The notes beneath the pieces were generated by a model that saw only the letters and a program-made list of their open reading frames with translations, was not told the origin of the DNA and did not search any database. From the NCBI RefSeq assembly GCF_014356525.2, contig NC_052505.1:3269890-3333889 (forward strand): a DNA stretch of 64,000 bases, given 5' to 3'. The stretch comes from Nilaparvata lugens. Taxonomy: Eukaryota; Arthropoda; Insecta; Hemiptera; Delphacidae. Positions 54,645 to 64,000 of this stretch are shown one piece after another (the stretch's first letter is position 1; every line of letters begins with the position of its first letter). The position numbers and the translations under genes were made by a program.

Positions 54645-57518
54645 GTGAGCTCCTATAATATAAATATTATTCATATGAACATTAGAAGCATTAGAAAACA
54701 CTTTGATGAGTTTGTTTATTACATAAATAATTGTGGAACTAAATTTAATATCATAGTTTTGACGGAAACATGGATCGATAATGAGTCTGAATTTGTTTTC
54801 AAATTGGAAGGATATGAAGCTATTAATAGAAACAATAGATTCACTAAGAGTGATGGATTATGTGTTTTTGTCAACAAAAATTTTGATTGCAAAGAGATAA
54901 ATGTAACCATAGATAATGTGAACTCAATTGTTATTGATTTTAAATTTAAAAATGTAGCTTACGAATTAATTGCGCTCTACAGGTCTCCTTCCTTGGAAGT
55001 GAACCCATTTTTATTAAGTATTGATAATTACTTGCAGAATATTAAACGTAATATATCAGTAATTTTGTTAGGTGATATAAATATCGATATAATGGACCAG
55101 AACAACCTCAATAGCCTCACAAATGAGTACCTATCTGTTTTGCAGTTGAAAGGCTTCAAATCCTATATTAATAAAAGTACAAGGTCTTGTAACTCCGCTA
55201 ATGGTCTAGTTAACAGTTGCATCGATCATATTTTTTTCAAGGGTGAATCTGTCAGGGAGGAGGACGTAATGGGTGCAATACTTCAATCTAATATCACTGA
55301 TCATTTTAGTACTGTAATACATATCCACAAGTCACAACATGAGAGTCAATCCAAAATAGAAAAACGTAATATCATATCAAAAATCAATTACAATGATCTA
55401 AAGTTTAGCCTGGGAGAACAAGATTGGGATCTCATTTGTAAAAACGAAACAGATGATATTGACATATTGGTGGATAAATTCACAAACATAATTAATGAGA
55501 ATATTACCAATCACACGAAAATCATAAAATTGCCGCATAGCAAGCAACCCTTGAAGAAGTGGATCACGCCTGGTTTAATTTCAGCAATTCGAAAAAGAGA
55601 TAAAATGCATAACAAATTAAGCAAACAACCTTTTAATGTAAATCTCAAACAAGAGTACTTAGCTTATAGGAATAACTTGAACTCAATAATAAAGAAAACC
55701 AAGTATGACTATTACAACAATAAATTTTTGGAATACAAAAATAATTCTAAGAAAACATGGGAGTGCATCACTGAACTAATGGAAAAGGAGAAATTATTCA
55801 TTGAACCTAAAATTGATGCAGAGGTTTTAAACAACTATTTTGTGAATGTTGGAGTTGAACATGCAAAAAAACTGTGTAATTCTTCAAGCAATTTAAATAT
55901 ACCAAAATCATTAAATATACCTCCGTTAAATAGTATATTCCTAAATCCAACAAGCAAATCAGAAATCTCCAAAGTTATAGGTGATTTGAAAAATAATACC
56001 TCTCCAGGAGTAGATAATATTAACACGCATTGTCTCAAAGTAATAAGTGATTGTATTGCCTATCCACTAAAACACATTATTAACAGATGCTTTGCTGAGG
56101 GATATTTTCCTAAAGCATTCAAGGTAGCAAAAATAATAGCTTTACATAAATCTGGTGATAGGTCTAAGCCAGAAAATTACCGTCCCATAAGCCTCTTGAA
56201 CAGCTTTTCCAAGGTTATTGAGAGGATTATAAAAATACGGATTCTAGAATATTTAAAAAAAAATAATTTCTTGGAAAATAATCAATTCGGTTTCCAATCT
56301 GGTAAATCAACATCTGATGCAATTATTCACTTAACCAAGATAATATCAAGGAATTTTGATCTAAAACAAAAGACACTAACTGTATTCTTAGACCTGGCAA
56401 AGGCTTTTGATACAGTCCCTCATAGTATATTGTTAGATAAACTAGAAAAATGTGGAATCCGTGGTTCATGTAACGACCTTTTACGTAGTTATCTACAGGG
56501 CAGAAAACAAACAATGAATTTAAGTGGTACGTCCGTTACTGCTCCATTAACCAACTTTGGCTTACCACAGGGAACAGTTCTATCCCCAATACTATTTTTA
56601 ATTTACTTAAATGATGCTTTAAAACTGGATATACCGAATTGTATCCAAATCTCATTTGCTGATGATACAGCTCTAGTATTTTCTGGTAAAACCTGGGAAG
56701 AAGTGTATAAGAGTGCTAATAAAGGTTTAATAATAATGAAAACGTGGATGAATAATCACATTTTGACTGTTAATTCAAACAAGACAAAATACATTACGTT
56801 TTCCCCAACAGAGACCGGACAACCAAATAGCTATTTATATCTAAAATTACACAATAATTCAAACTGCTCAGTTAATGACTTGAACTGTTCATGTCAGAAA
56901 ATTGAAAAAGTTAAAAATATGAAATATCTTGGTGTGATGTTGGATGACCATTTGAAGTGGGATGCACATTTAAATTATCTATCATCTAAACTCAAATTTC
57001 TAGTATACAATTTTTACAAGATTAACCAGTTAAAAGACCGTAATATAATAAGATCAATCTATTATGCTTATGCTCATTCACTATTTCAATATGCGATTGA
57101 GGTATGGGGTGGAACTTGCGACACCCACTTCAATAAAATTTTTACTTTACAAAAACATTTGATTAGAGCAGCCTTAAGTAAACCAAGACTATACCCTAGT
57201 AGACAATTATTTGTTGACCTTGATGTACCGACACTTAGACAAACGTATGTTGTTAGAACTATCTTGTACCTTAATAAAAATTTTCAGCATCTTGAGTCCA
57301 GAAGAACGCCTTACCTTACCCGTCCAGCAACTACAAATGCATTTAATGCCAATCTAATAAAACTATCTGTATGTAGACACCAGTTCACATACTACTATAA
57401 TCTACTTTCTAATAAAATTCCTTTCAAATTCATCAGTAATAAAATCACAAAAACTCTTTTAAACGAAATAAATCACTGGACTAAACAGCACATTTACTTC
57501 TCATTACCTAAAGTATAA
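54645..57518 (+). CDS. Non-LTR retrotransposon ORF2, near-complete
   Basis: A 957-codon open frame. Endonuclease at about 1-230: IHMNIRSIRKHFDEF, IVLTETWID (catalytic Glu), VILLGDINIDI, SCIDHIFF, ITDHFSTV. RT at about 480-730: IIALHKSGDRSKPENYRPIS, NQFGFQSGKSTSDAI, TVFLDLAKAFDTVPHSILL, GLPQGTVLSPILFLIYLND and ISFADDTALVF. The C-terminal part contains KYLGVMLDDHLKWDAH and LFQYAIEVWGGTCDTH. The frame opens with GTG, not ATG; the first Met is at 54675 inside the endonuclease, so the copy is probably truncated just at the start of ORF2. No ORF1. A 3' UTR runs to about 57850 (AATAAATTATAATAAT). Confidence 0.88.
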   Translation: MSSYNINIIHMNIRSIRKHFDEFVYYINNCGTKFNIIVLTETWIDNESEFVFKLEGYEAINRNNRFTKSDGLCVFVNKNFDCKEINVTIDNVNSIVIDFKFKNVAYELIALYRSPSLEVNPFLLSIDNYLQNIKRNISVILLGDINIDIMDQNNLNSLTNEYLSVLQLKGFKSYINKSTRSCNSANGLVNSCIDHIFFKGESVREEDVMGAILQSNITDHFSTVIHIHKSQHESQSKIEKRNIISKINYNDLKFSLGEQDWDLICKNETDDIDILVDKFTNIINENITNHTKIIKLPHSKQPLKKWITPGLISAIRKRDKMHNKLSKQPFNVNLKQEYLAYRNNLNSIIKKTKYDYYNNKFLEYKNNSKKTWECITELMEKEKLFIEPKIDAEVLNNYFVNVGVEHAKKLCNSSSNLNIPKSLNIPPLNSIFLNPTSKSEISKVIGDLKNNTSPGVDNINTHCLKVISDCIAYPLKHIINRCFAEGYFPKAFKVAKIIALHKSGDRSKPENYRPISLLNSFSKVIERIIKIRILEYLKKNNFLENNQFGFQSGKSTSDAIIHLTKIISRNFDLKQKTLTVFLDLAKAFDTVPHSILLDKLEKCGIRGSCNDLLRSYLQGRKQTMNLSGTSVTAPLTNFGLPQGTVLSPILFLIYLNDALKLDIPNCIQISFADDTALVFSGKTWEEVYKSANKGLIIMKTWMNNHILTVNSNKTKYITFSPTETGQPNSYLYLKLHNNSNCSVNDLNCSCQKIEKVKNMKYLGVMLDDHLKWDAHLNYLSSKLKFLVYNFYKINQLKDRNIIRSIYYAYAHSLFQYAIEVWGGTCDTHFNKIFTLQKHLIRAALSKPRLYPSRQLFVDLDVPTLRQTYVVRTILYLNKNFQHLESRRTPYLTRPATTNAFNANLIKLSVCRHQFTYYYNLLSNKIPFKFISNKITKTLLNEINHWTKQHIYFSLPKV

Positions 57519-57929
57519 ATTCTAATAACCAAACATATATGTATAACAACCACATTATGTAAAATCACAGAATATTCATCAATTGTACTCTGTCTTAAAA
57601 CCGAAATTCTTATTATATTTTTTATTCTTTATTTGTCTCCACGAATGTAATAGTTAATTTTCAGCTTTTGAACTCGCAGCAGGCGCTCAGGTTTTCCTTG
57701 CCGGCTGTGCCAACAAGTAATATTTATTTTGTTCTATTGTAAAAAACTTAAATTATTCGAATTGTATTGTATAATTTAAATTATAGTAAGTTTTATAATG
57801 TAATTTTGTTTTTGGCAAATAAATTATAATAATCCTTATAATAATAGGTGATTGAAAATAAAATAAAAAATGATTGAATGAACTGAATAATGCTGATGAA
57901 ATTATAATATTCTTGATTGAAAAAAATAA

Positions 57930-58075
57930 ATTTTAAAATAGTTAAGAGATATTTTAACTAGATGGAGAGATTATCACGAAATTGGATATATCATCAATTA
58001 ATTTATTTTAAAATATTAGAGAGATATTTTAATCAGATGGAAAGATTATCACGAAATTGGATATATCATCATATG
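57930..58075. repeat. Local direct duplication
   Basis: GAGATATTTTAA(C/T)..AGATGGA(G/A)AGATTATCACG plus AAATTGGATATATCATCA occurs twice with a spacing of about 65 bp. Confidence 0.75.
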
Positions 58076-58157
58076 GGATCAAATTCAAACGTGTCTGTGT
58101 TTATTAACATAAGTGAGTTTTTGATCTTGGAGAAAACAAATAACAGTTTTTAAGAGT

Positions 58158-58985
58158 AAATGATGATTCACTGTGAATTGTGATTCAACTGAATCAACTA
58201 GAACAGGTGACATCAGATATAAATTACTAGCAGGTAACCCGTGCTTCGCAAGGGTCTTTCTTAAAACTTGACGTAATTGAATCTAGAAGAATTCAAAATA
58301 GACCTATGTACAGTGAGTCAGTCATTCTATCAGGGCTCGAATAATTTTGAAATTTTAATTAAATAAAACTGGAAGAATATAATTTCTTTATGTAAATAAC
58401 AACACCTTCATTGAAAGACATATTAACTGCATGCGTTTTCATATTGCCGAAACAGCATTGATGAAACTGTAGACGTTTATTTAGCATTTGTCTCAAAAAT
58501 TGTTCTACCTGAAAAATTAATAATCTACGCCACGTGTAGGCCTAAACATTGCATCAGGAAAACGAAGTTTCAAAACTATGTTTTTCAGGTAGAAAGCAAT
58601 ATATAAACAGATGTTCCTTTTTTAATTTCGACCATATGATTTGGTGCTTTTTTTAATGAAATCGCATGTACCATTAAACATTAATTCTGAAAAATCTAAA
58701 AGGAAAATTAATATTTGGGCTTCCAGGTGCACGAGATTGATATTTTTAGAATCTATGTGCAAAATTTGGAAATCTAAATCATTCCCGTTTTTCCGGTATG
58801 CAATCCACAAGTTGACATGTTTTGATGCGAACAAACGAACACACGAACAAACAACCCTACTCTCTCTTATTACATAGATGATTCAAACTGTGAATTGTGA
58901 TTCAACTGAATCAACTAGAACTGGTGACATCAGATACTTGTAGATGAGAAAACTGCGTGAGGTCTACTGTTCACAGAACTACTAG
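58158..58985. mobile_element. Element bounded by 62-bp direct repeats
   Basis: GATGATTCA..CTGTGAATTG through GGTGACATCAGATA occurs at 58158-58219 and 58876-58937. Inside, ACTAGCAGGTAACCCGTGCT marks a retroposon-like start. After the right repeat comes the ACTAGTAGTTC family end in reverse (58950-58985). The exact nature is unknown. Confidence 0.5.
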
Positions 58986-59055
58986 TTATGTATTGTTTTA
59001 TCTTATATATAATTTCTGATATATTTGTTATGTATTATTTTATCGATGTTTGTAG

Positions 59056-59335
59056 CAACAGCAACCAGCCCAGCAACCGCCTTCAATGGAGCTGCAGCAG
59101 CCTTCAGCAGTCGGCCAACAGCAGATGGGACTGCAGCAGCAGCAGCCGACGTCTGCAGTCAGCGAGCTGCAGCAGCCGCAGCCGGATGCGGACGTGGATG
59201 GGGGATGCGACGTGGAGGACGAAGACCCGGTCGCTGAGGAGGACGACTCGGTCGCCGCTGTGTCGCAGGTGCAGGACGCCAGTCTGCACAACAACAACTA
59301 CCCATCGCTCGAACAGGAGCACTCTCTCGACACAT
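59056..59335 (+). CDS. rin: Rasputin/G3BP exon 5, glutamine-rich and acidic region
   Basis: Acceptor GTTTGTAG, donor ACAT/GTGAGT; 280 bases entering in phase 0 and leaving with one base (T), completed by CA at 63057 as Ser. It reads QQQPAQQPPSMELQQPSAVG and on through Q-rich sequence, DADVDGGCDVEDEDPVAEED and SLHNNNYPSLEQEHSLDT. Low-complexity Q and acidic tracts are common in insect Rasputin between the NTF2 and RRM domains. The other-frame and antisense open frames here are by-products of CAG/CTG repeats. Confidence 0.9.
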
Positions 59336-59476
59336 GTGAGTAGTTGAATCCTACTTCACTTCTTCAAGGTTAAGTAGGCAACTTCAGTACGTCGAGCTGC
59401 TGTTGCTTTCACAATTAATATCGGGGACCGAGCTTTCGCTCTGGAGTACAAAAGAATACGAAAATTATTACGAAAA

Positions 59477-60211
59477 TAGTTATTTGTATATCTAGAGTGA
59501 AAAGTGCTGTTTTTTCTCCCTGAGGGAAAATTTGAAGCCCGAGGCGAAGCCGAGGGCAACAATTTTCCTGAGGGAGAAAAAACATTTTTCACTCGTGTGA
59601 TATACACAACATTTTTCCTCCACCTACATTTTTATAAAAACTGCTAATAAAATAATTTTTAAAAACGTATGTGACCAAACAATGTGTTACAACATAATCT
59701 AAAAAGTAAACAGAAACAGCTGGCTTGTAATCACAGTTCTCCTCCGACAGCACTATCTGTCGGCTAAAGTTGTAACAACAATGACAGCCAAAACTACAGC
59801 TATGATGAAGTTCCCGTTTCAAATTTGATTAGTAATATTCGTTGGCTGATATTTTGAATAACATGGAATAAAAGAAAAAAATATATAATTTTTTTTTAGT
59901 ATAGTGATATGAAGTTTGTAATAATAATTTCAGCATACAAACATAAATTTTATATATCGATCAAATGTCTGGTTGAGGTATTGAATTTAGTTGGTTTAAT
60001 TACTACTCTATATGCTTCCTCATCTGAGCTTAGACCTTCTGACCTATTCCAAATGTACGTTTTTAAAATAGAGATGCTTCCCATGTTATTTAAATGGAGT
60101 CACTTTTACTCCCTAGGGAGTTTTTCTGTTTTTTAGTACCGAGAGCGAAAAAGTGACACTTTAGTATCACGTTTGAGGGAGTAAAGTAAGTACTTTTGAC
60201 AGTAGGTGGAG
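59477..60211. mobile_element. Element R with internal hairpin
   Basis: Absent from Q1. CCTCCACCTAC (about 59619) and GTAGGTGGAGG (about 60202) are inverted. At 59487-59612 TATATCTAGAGTGAAAAGTG and its complement form a stem whose loop contains GCCCGAGGCGAAGCCGAGGG. No credible protein: the frame 59909-60136 shows no known domain. Confidence 0.6.
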
Positions 60212-60278
60212 GAAAAAGAAATTATAATAACATTCATACAGAAATGTTCTATCTAATCACAGTAATTGAGATTAATAC

Positions 60279-60550
60279 CATAGAGAAACAATAGTGTAAG
60301 TAGATATCCATGGTATAGGAATTATGTCGCAACTTTTACTGTTATCTCAAGCCGATTACTGTCGATTATTGTCAATTTTTACTCTTTTGTTGGGGTGATA
60401 GTGTATGAACGGCACAATTTGAGAGACTACCAGCATCACACAGCTGCATAGGAAAGAACTACGTGAACTATTGGCTTGGGATAACAGTAAAAGTTGCGAC
60501 ATAAACGCCCTATACCATGGGATATCCACTTATGCTATTGTTTCTCTATG
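60279..60550. mobile_element. MITE with 7-bp target duplication (N3)
   Basis: CATAGAGAAACAATAGTG ... CTATTGTTTCTCTATG; TTAATAC at 60272-60278 and 60551-60557. Q1 (about 37195) lacks the insert and has a single related site. Confidence 0.9.
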
Positions 60551-60585
60551 TTAATACCCAGAAGAATGCAAAAATTTCCTTCAAA

Positions 60586-60723
60586 GGCCCAGTTGCACAA
60601 AATCCGTTTAAATTTTAATCCTGATTAACTTCACGTGAACCAAATCAGAGAAGACCATTTCAAAAAGATGGATCTACTGGAATTAATCAGGATTGAAAAT
60701 AACCCGGCTTTTTTGCAACCGGC
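60586..60723. mobile_element. MITE with GTTGCAC inverted ends (P4)
   Basis: AGTTGCACAAAATCCG and CGGCTTTTTTGCAACCGG ends; matches P3 in position and sequence inside the paralogous Q repeat. Confidence 0.85.
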
Positions 60724-61035
60724 ACTAAGTACCTGATTGAATGATTACAAAAAAAAGTTCAACAGTTGAGTCATAATATTGACATAGTCCCTCCCACACA
60801 CATAAACTCGCTCACCCACTTCCATCACCAACAGACGACGAAATAATTATTATCATCTGCTTTTCCAAGGATGAATAATAAATATCCTTTTAATGTCCTT
60901 CAGCGAGTTTCCTTAGGGATGAGACCTAGTGCAATCGAATCTCTATGTTATAAACCTACTATTTTCTGAATTTAGAGCCGTTTTCGAGATCCGGTGAAAT
61001 GCAAACATATAAACATGTAAACAGAAGTTGCTCGT

Positions 61036-61521
61036 TTAATAGTATAGGATTTCAACGTTACTTTTTCGGCTATATTGTTGCAGGTCACTCACTTGCAGTT
61101 CTAGTTTTTTCACGGCACATTTCAAGTTTTCGTTTTCATTTTTGTGATTCACAAATTCCGCTTTTAGTTCGTCATAGACCCCCCCCCCCCCCCGCGACGC
61201 CTCCTCAAACGGCTTTGAAAGATTATCAAATTTGAGAACCAGATCTGAAGCAACTGTAGCTATGTATCTTTTTAATTCCGATCTTAGTTCACCAATTGCT
61301 TTCTGTATCGAAGTGTTTTTGCTTTCAGTATCGGCGACTATTTTGTTTTTATTTTGAACACAGACATCGCATTTCCAGGAATTTTTGTTAGCAGCACTCA
61401 TTTTATCCATAGTATCCGGATCACCTATTCGCGTACAGATTGCATGAAAATTATTCGCGCAAGCATAACATTGTATCATGTCTTTTAAATCTGGGACATT
61501 ACACGCTTTGCACTTGGACAT
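61036..61521 (-). pseudogene. LINE ORF1 with PHD finger, 3'-truncated
   Basis: 161 codons from ATG 61521. Residues 4-53 form a C4HC3 PHD-type finger (C-x2-C, C-x2-C-x4-H-x2-C, W-x-C-x2-C: CKACNVPDLKDMIQCYACAN). A coiled coil follows (ELKAEFVNHKNENENLKCAV, KKLELQVSDLQQYSRKSNVE). PHD plus coiled coil plus 'LQQYSRksNvEI' is the arrangement of ORF1 proteins in CR1-like LINEs, which bind the element RNA. The frame ends in foreign sequence just after NVEI, where Q2 begins at 61050. A run of 14-15 C at about 61181-61195 encodes the Gly run and is prone to length error. Confidence 0.75.
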
Positions 61522-61779
61522 AGTGGTATAGAATATAAATAACCTATAGAATAAGTCACCACAGAAAACTGCCTAACGAAAATTAAATGAATCACTTTAT
61601 GATCGCACATATACTATTAACTAATAACTCGATGCAGTTTCGGAACTGTAGCATGAGCCGGCCGGCTGGGACGAGCGAACCAATATCCAATAGATAACTG
61701 CTAACTCGGTTTTCATTCTACCTCGACCGTGGCTGGTCGTAGACTATTTTAGGACTTGAGTTAGAATTATGATAGACAA

Positions 61780-62425
61780 TGTAGGCAACACGGGTACGCG
61801 ACTAGGTGCCACCGCGACTACTTGTCCCCTTTTTAAGCCGGTTTTTAGGGGACAAGTAGACGTGAGCCATACCCGTCTAGTTGTCTCCTTTCTGTGGAGA
61901 GTTCTCCTTCTTTTTGGTAGAGAGTTAGTGGGGAGGATATTTTTAATATTCTTTCCGAAGAATGGACATTGATATGTCCAAAGCTCCGCCAATTTATGTG
62001 GATGCATAACAGTATAATTATTATCTATAGTTATTATATTACAAATTGCTTTTTCATATCATATACAGTTCAATAATTATTTTCTTAGTCTATATTATGT
62101 AAATTCATCTATAATTTTGCTGTATTGTAAGCTATTGTATATAAGTGTATAAGCCAGTATATATTGTAATCTACATAAATAAAGTACTCAATCAATCAAT
62201 TCTGAAGAGGTGACAACTAGTCGGGGGAACATCCTGTCACTAGGGTGCGAGGTGTCAAGTTGTCGTTTACGGTCATGACTAGTTGGCACCTTTGGTCCAG
62301 TAGGTGTCAAGAAGTCGGGGGGGACAACTTGACGGCAATGGTATATTTTTACGAGGGTACAAGTAGTCGCCAATGGCCAAAATGACCGGGTGTCAAGTAG
62401 TCGGGGTCACAACTAGACGGCTACC
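61780..62425. repeat. Second site of CAAGTAGTCGGGG minisatellite and AATC-tailed repeat
   Basis: 61790-61890 has GACTACTTGTCCCC, GGGGACAAGTAGAC and ACCCGTCTAGTTGTC. 61910-62201 is the copy of 3525-3804 ending in CAATCAATCAATT. 62206-62425 repeats GTCAAGTTGTCGTTTACGGT, CATGACTAGTTGGCACC and GGTGTCAAG(A/T)AGTCGGGG, as at 40925-41245. Confidence 0.75.
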
Positions 62426-62764
62426 CGGCTACAATCTGTCATATATAATTTTTATATTTTTTCTACACATTGGGTTCTGTTTATTTATTACTTTATTATT
62501 GAATTTTCAATTATGAAATGCGTATGTGCTTTTAAATGCAATTGTAATGTAATTATTCGACTAATCAACTATCAAATGGGAGTATTCCCAATATATGATT
62601 TCATGTGATGAAACATAATCGATAAAAAAAATAATGGTTTTTGTGTTGAGATTATTGTAATCTATTGTATAGTAATGAAGATTGCGGATGTGTCGTTGAA
62701 TGTACTTTATAATATTTGAATAAGTTGCAACTGTTTTGATGTTTACATGAGTTTGTGGATTCGA

Positions 62765-63032
62765 GTGAAAATTTCAATATTTTTTGCAATAATTGTGATG
62801 CAAGAGTTTTGTTTGGAATTGTATTTGGAAATTGATCAATCTGATAAATTCAAAATTGTAGTAGATACATTTTTTGGACTCAAAATTGTGTACGAATTAT
62901 CATTTAAGTTACGTAAGTAGCATAACCTTTAGACTGTGTATTCCAAATTAAGGTTTGAAGCAGTTTTGGGCAAATGCCTGTTGTTTTTACCTGAATTGTA
63001 TTTGCGTATAAATAAATAAATAAATAAATAAA
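62765..63032 (+). repeat. Copy of 4850-5080 plus AAAT microsatellite
   Basis: Shares AGACTGTGTATTCCAAATTA and GCAGTTTTGGGCAAATGCCT with 4850-5080 and has the uninterrupted GAATTGTATTTG site. A (AAAT) tail at about 63008-63032 ends 24 bp before the rin exon 6 acceptor. Confidence 0.75.
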
Positions 63033-63056
63033 CTGATGTTGGACATTTGTTTGCAG

Positions 63057-63157
63057 CACCTCAGTCTAACGAGCCGAAGACATACGCCACCCTAGTGAAG
63101 TCTGGCACATCAGGATTGAACACCAGTCCCCAGGCACCACCCAAGCCATCATCACCG
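63057..63157 (+). CDS. rin: Rasputin/G3BP exon 6, start of the pre-RRM region
   Basis: Acceptor TGTTTGCAG, donor CACCG/GTAATT; 101 bases. With T from exon 5 it reads SPQSNEPKTYATLVKSGTSG then LNTSPQAPPKPSSP V-type sequence in phase 0. 'EPKTYATLVKSG' is the conserved segment before the RRM in Rasputin/G3BP (EPrtYA.m...). The RRM and RGG exons must lie right of 64000. Confidence 0.9.
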
Positions 63158-64000
63158 GTAATTACTCCAACTATTTTCAACTATAATTTAACAGAAATTA
63201 AATTTATAAACAGAAATATTCACTCGGCTTCATGGTGTTGAGATGGGTGGAATAGGATATACTGTAATTTATTCTCAGTCAAGCCTTTTAAGGCTAGCTT
63301 CACACACCTTCGGTTCGTTACCGAAAACACAATCATACATAAAAGGTTTCATACATAAAAGGTTTCATACATAATAAGTTCTAATTCGTACGGCTCTAAT
63401 TCAGTATTTTCTTCTCAGACACAGCTGTGTTTGGATTTTCACGATATTCATGCTGGTATTAAAATATAACTGCTGGTGTTCAAAACAAACCACTCTCTGT
63501 CTCAGACAGCACCGTATCGCGCATGCGTTAGTAACGGGTTTTTCCCGTTCCATTCAGTCAGTTCTTTGAATGTAACGTTCTTTGTGATGATGGTTACCGA
63601 GCACCGTAACTGGAGCCGTCATTCCACTTTGACGATGATATTATTATCCAATGATGATTTATCATTAAATTCGATATAACAATCAATATATTATCATCAT
63701 TTCATTCAATAAAAGGAAGAGTACTCTTCAATAATATAATTAATAAAATATAACGGTTGTTATTTAACTAATGTTAAAAACACTACAACTAAGTCTGCAT
63801 ATTGTCATTTCAAAGCAAAAACCTAACCCCCAAACCTCCCCTTTTATATTTAAATCATTAATAAACATGAATCTTGGTAAAAACCTGTAATCCCTTCCAG
63901 CATATTGCAATTTCAAAGCAAAATCCTAACCCCCTAACCTATCTTTTCACCTTTGAAATATCAAAAACCATAATCCTTTCTAGCATATTGCAATTTTAAA
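63158..64000. other. Rin intron 6, start
   Basis: I see no exon. CATATTGCAATTTCAAAGCAAAA(A/T)CCTAACCCC occurs twice (about 63795 and 63900), a short direct repeat that runs into the window edge. Confidence 0.5.

Larger units (their letters stand above)
59421..61050 (+). repeat. Retroposon-like repeat Q2 with three inserts
   Basis: Same ends as Q1 (CGGGGACCGAGCTTTCGCTC ... GCTCGTTTAATAGTATAGGA). Inserts absent from Q1 are an unknown element R (about 59477-60211) and MITE N3 (60279-60550); MITE P4 (60586-60723) is shared with Q1. Confidence 0.8.

Noticed and set aside
59040..59347. Four other frames across rin exon 5 (Ser/Cys- or Ala-rich)
   Set aside because: By-products of CAG-type codon repetition; only the phase-0 frame fits both splice sites and the rin family.

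Overview
This window is animal nuclear DNA, almost certainly from an insect. Two conserved genes are cut into exons with canonical GT/AG introns, the non-coding DNA is AT-rich, and most of the sequence is transposable elements nested in one another. The repeat mix (TG-microsatellite repeats, Tc1/mariner, hAT and Harbinger derivatives, jockey/CR1-type LINEs, a tRNA SINE) and the wording of the repeats remind me of planthoppers (Hemiptera), but that is an impression and not a database result. Nothing bacterial, phage-like or CRISPR-like is present.

Host genes. (1) The last three exons of a leucine-rich-repeat kinase gene (Lrrk, C-terminal WD40 region) lie on + at 1772-1968, 3087-3220 and 8391-8705; splice phases join cleanly and the stop is at 8703-8705. 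(2) Rasputin (rin, the insect G3BP) starts on + at 32991 and runs past the right edge; six exons (32920-33088, 37875-38058, 42190-42411, 44392-44595, 59056-59335, 63057-63157) give about the first 363 residues: NTF2-like domain, acidic/PxxP region and Q-rich region. The RRM and RGG parts lie beyond the window.

Layout. 1-8.8 kb: Lrrk 3' end with a truncated LINE, LINE tails, MITEs, and a SINE split by a hAT element that itself contains two further insertions. 8.9-20.7 kb: intergenic repeats, including two Harbinger-like elements' worth of nested material and a five-copy 246-bp tandem array. 20.7-24.9 kb: mostly unique AT-rich DNA. 24.9-28 kb: mariner-like foldback, a Harbinger element with a MADF-domain exon, nested MITEs, a second mariner remnant. 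28.2-32.8 kb: an intact LINE ORF2 (961 aa, -) enclosed by 21-bp inverted repeats. 32.9-64 kb: rin, whose introns hold nearly every repeat class again, including a foldback with arms of about 315 nt (intron 3) and, in the 14.5-kb intron 4, an 8.7-kb LTR retrotransposon (44762-53451, coding strand -) inserted in an older LINE fragment, followed by a second near-intact LINE ORF2 (957 aa, +).

The most notable element is the LTR retrotransposon. It keeps gag, zinc knuckles, protease and the C-terminal tail of integrase but has lost reverse transcriptase, RNase H and the integrase core; gag carries a one-base frameshift; yet its two LTRs are almost identical apart from one extra 149-bp tandem unit, so it probably moved recently using proteins from elsewhere. 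Its non-coding half carries a large minisatellite apparently grown from a motif present once per LTR. Also worth attention are a roughly 272-bp MITE family with perfect 7-bp target duplications in all three copies and several long inverted repeats inside rin introns that would fold into dsRNA in the pre-mRNA. I did not find a new multi-gene system; what is novel here is transposon biology.
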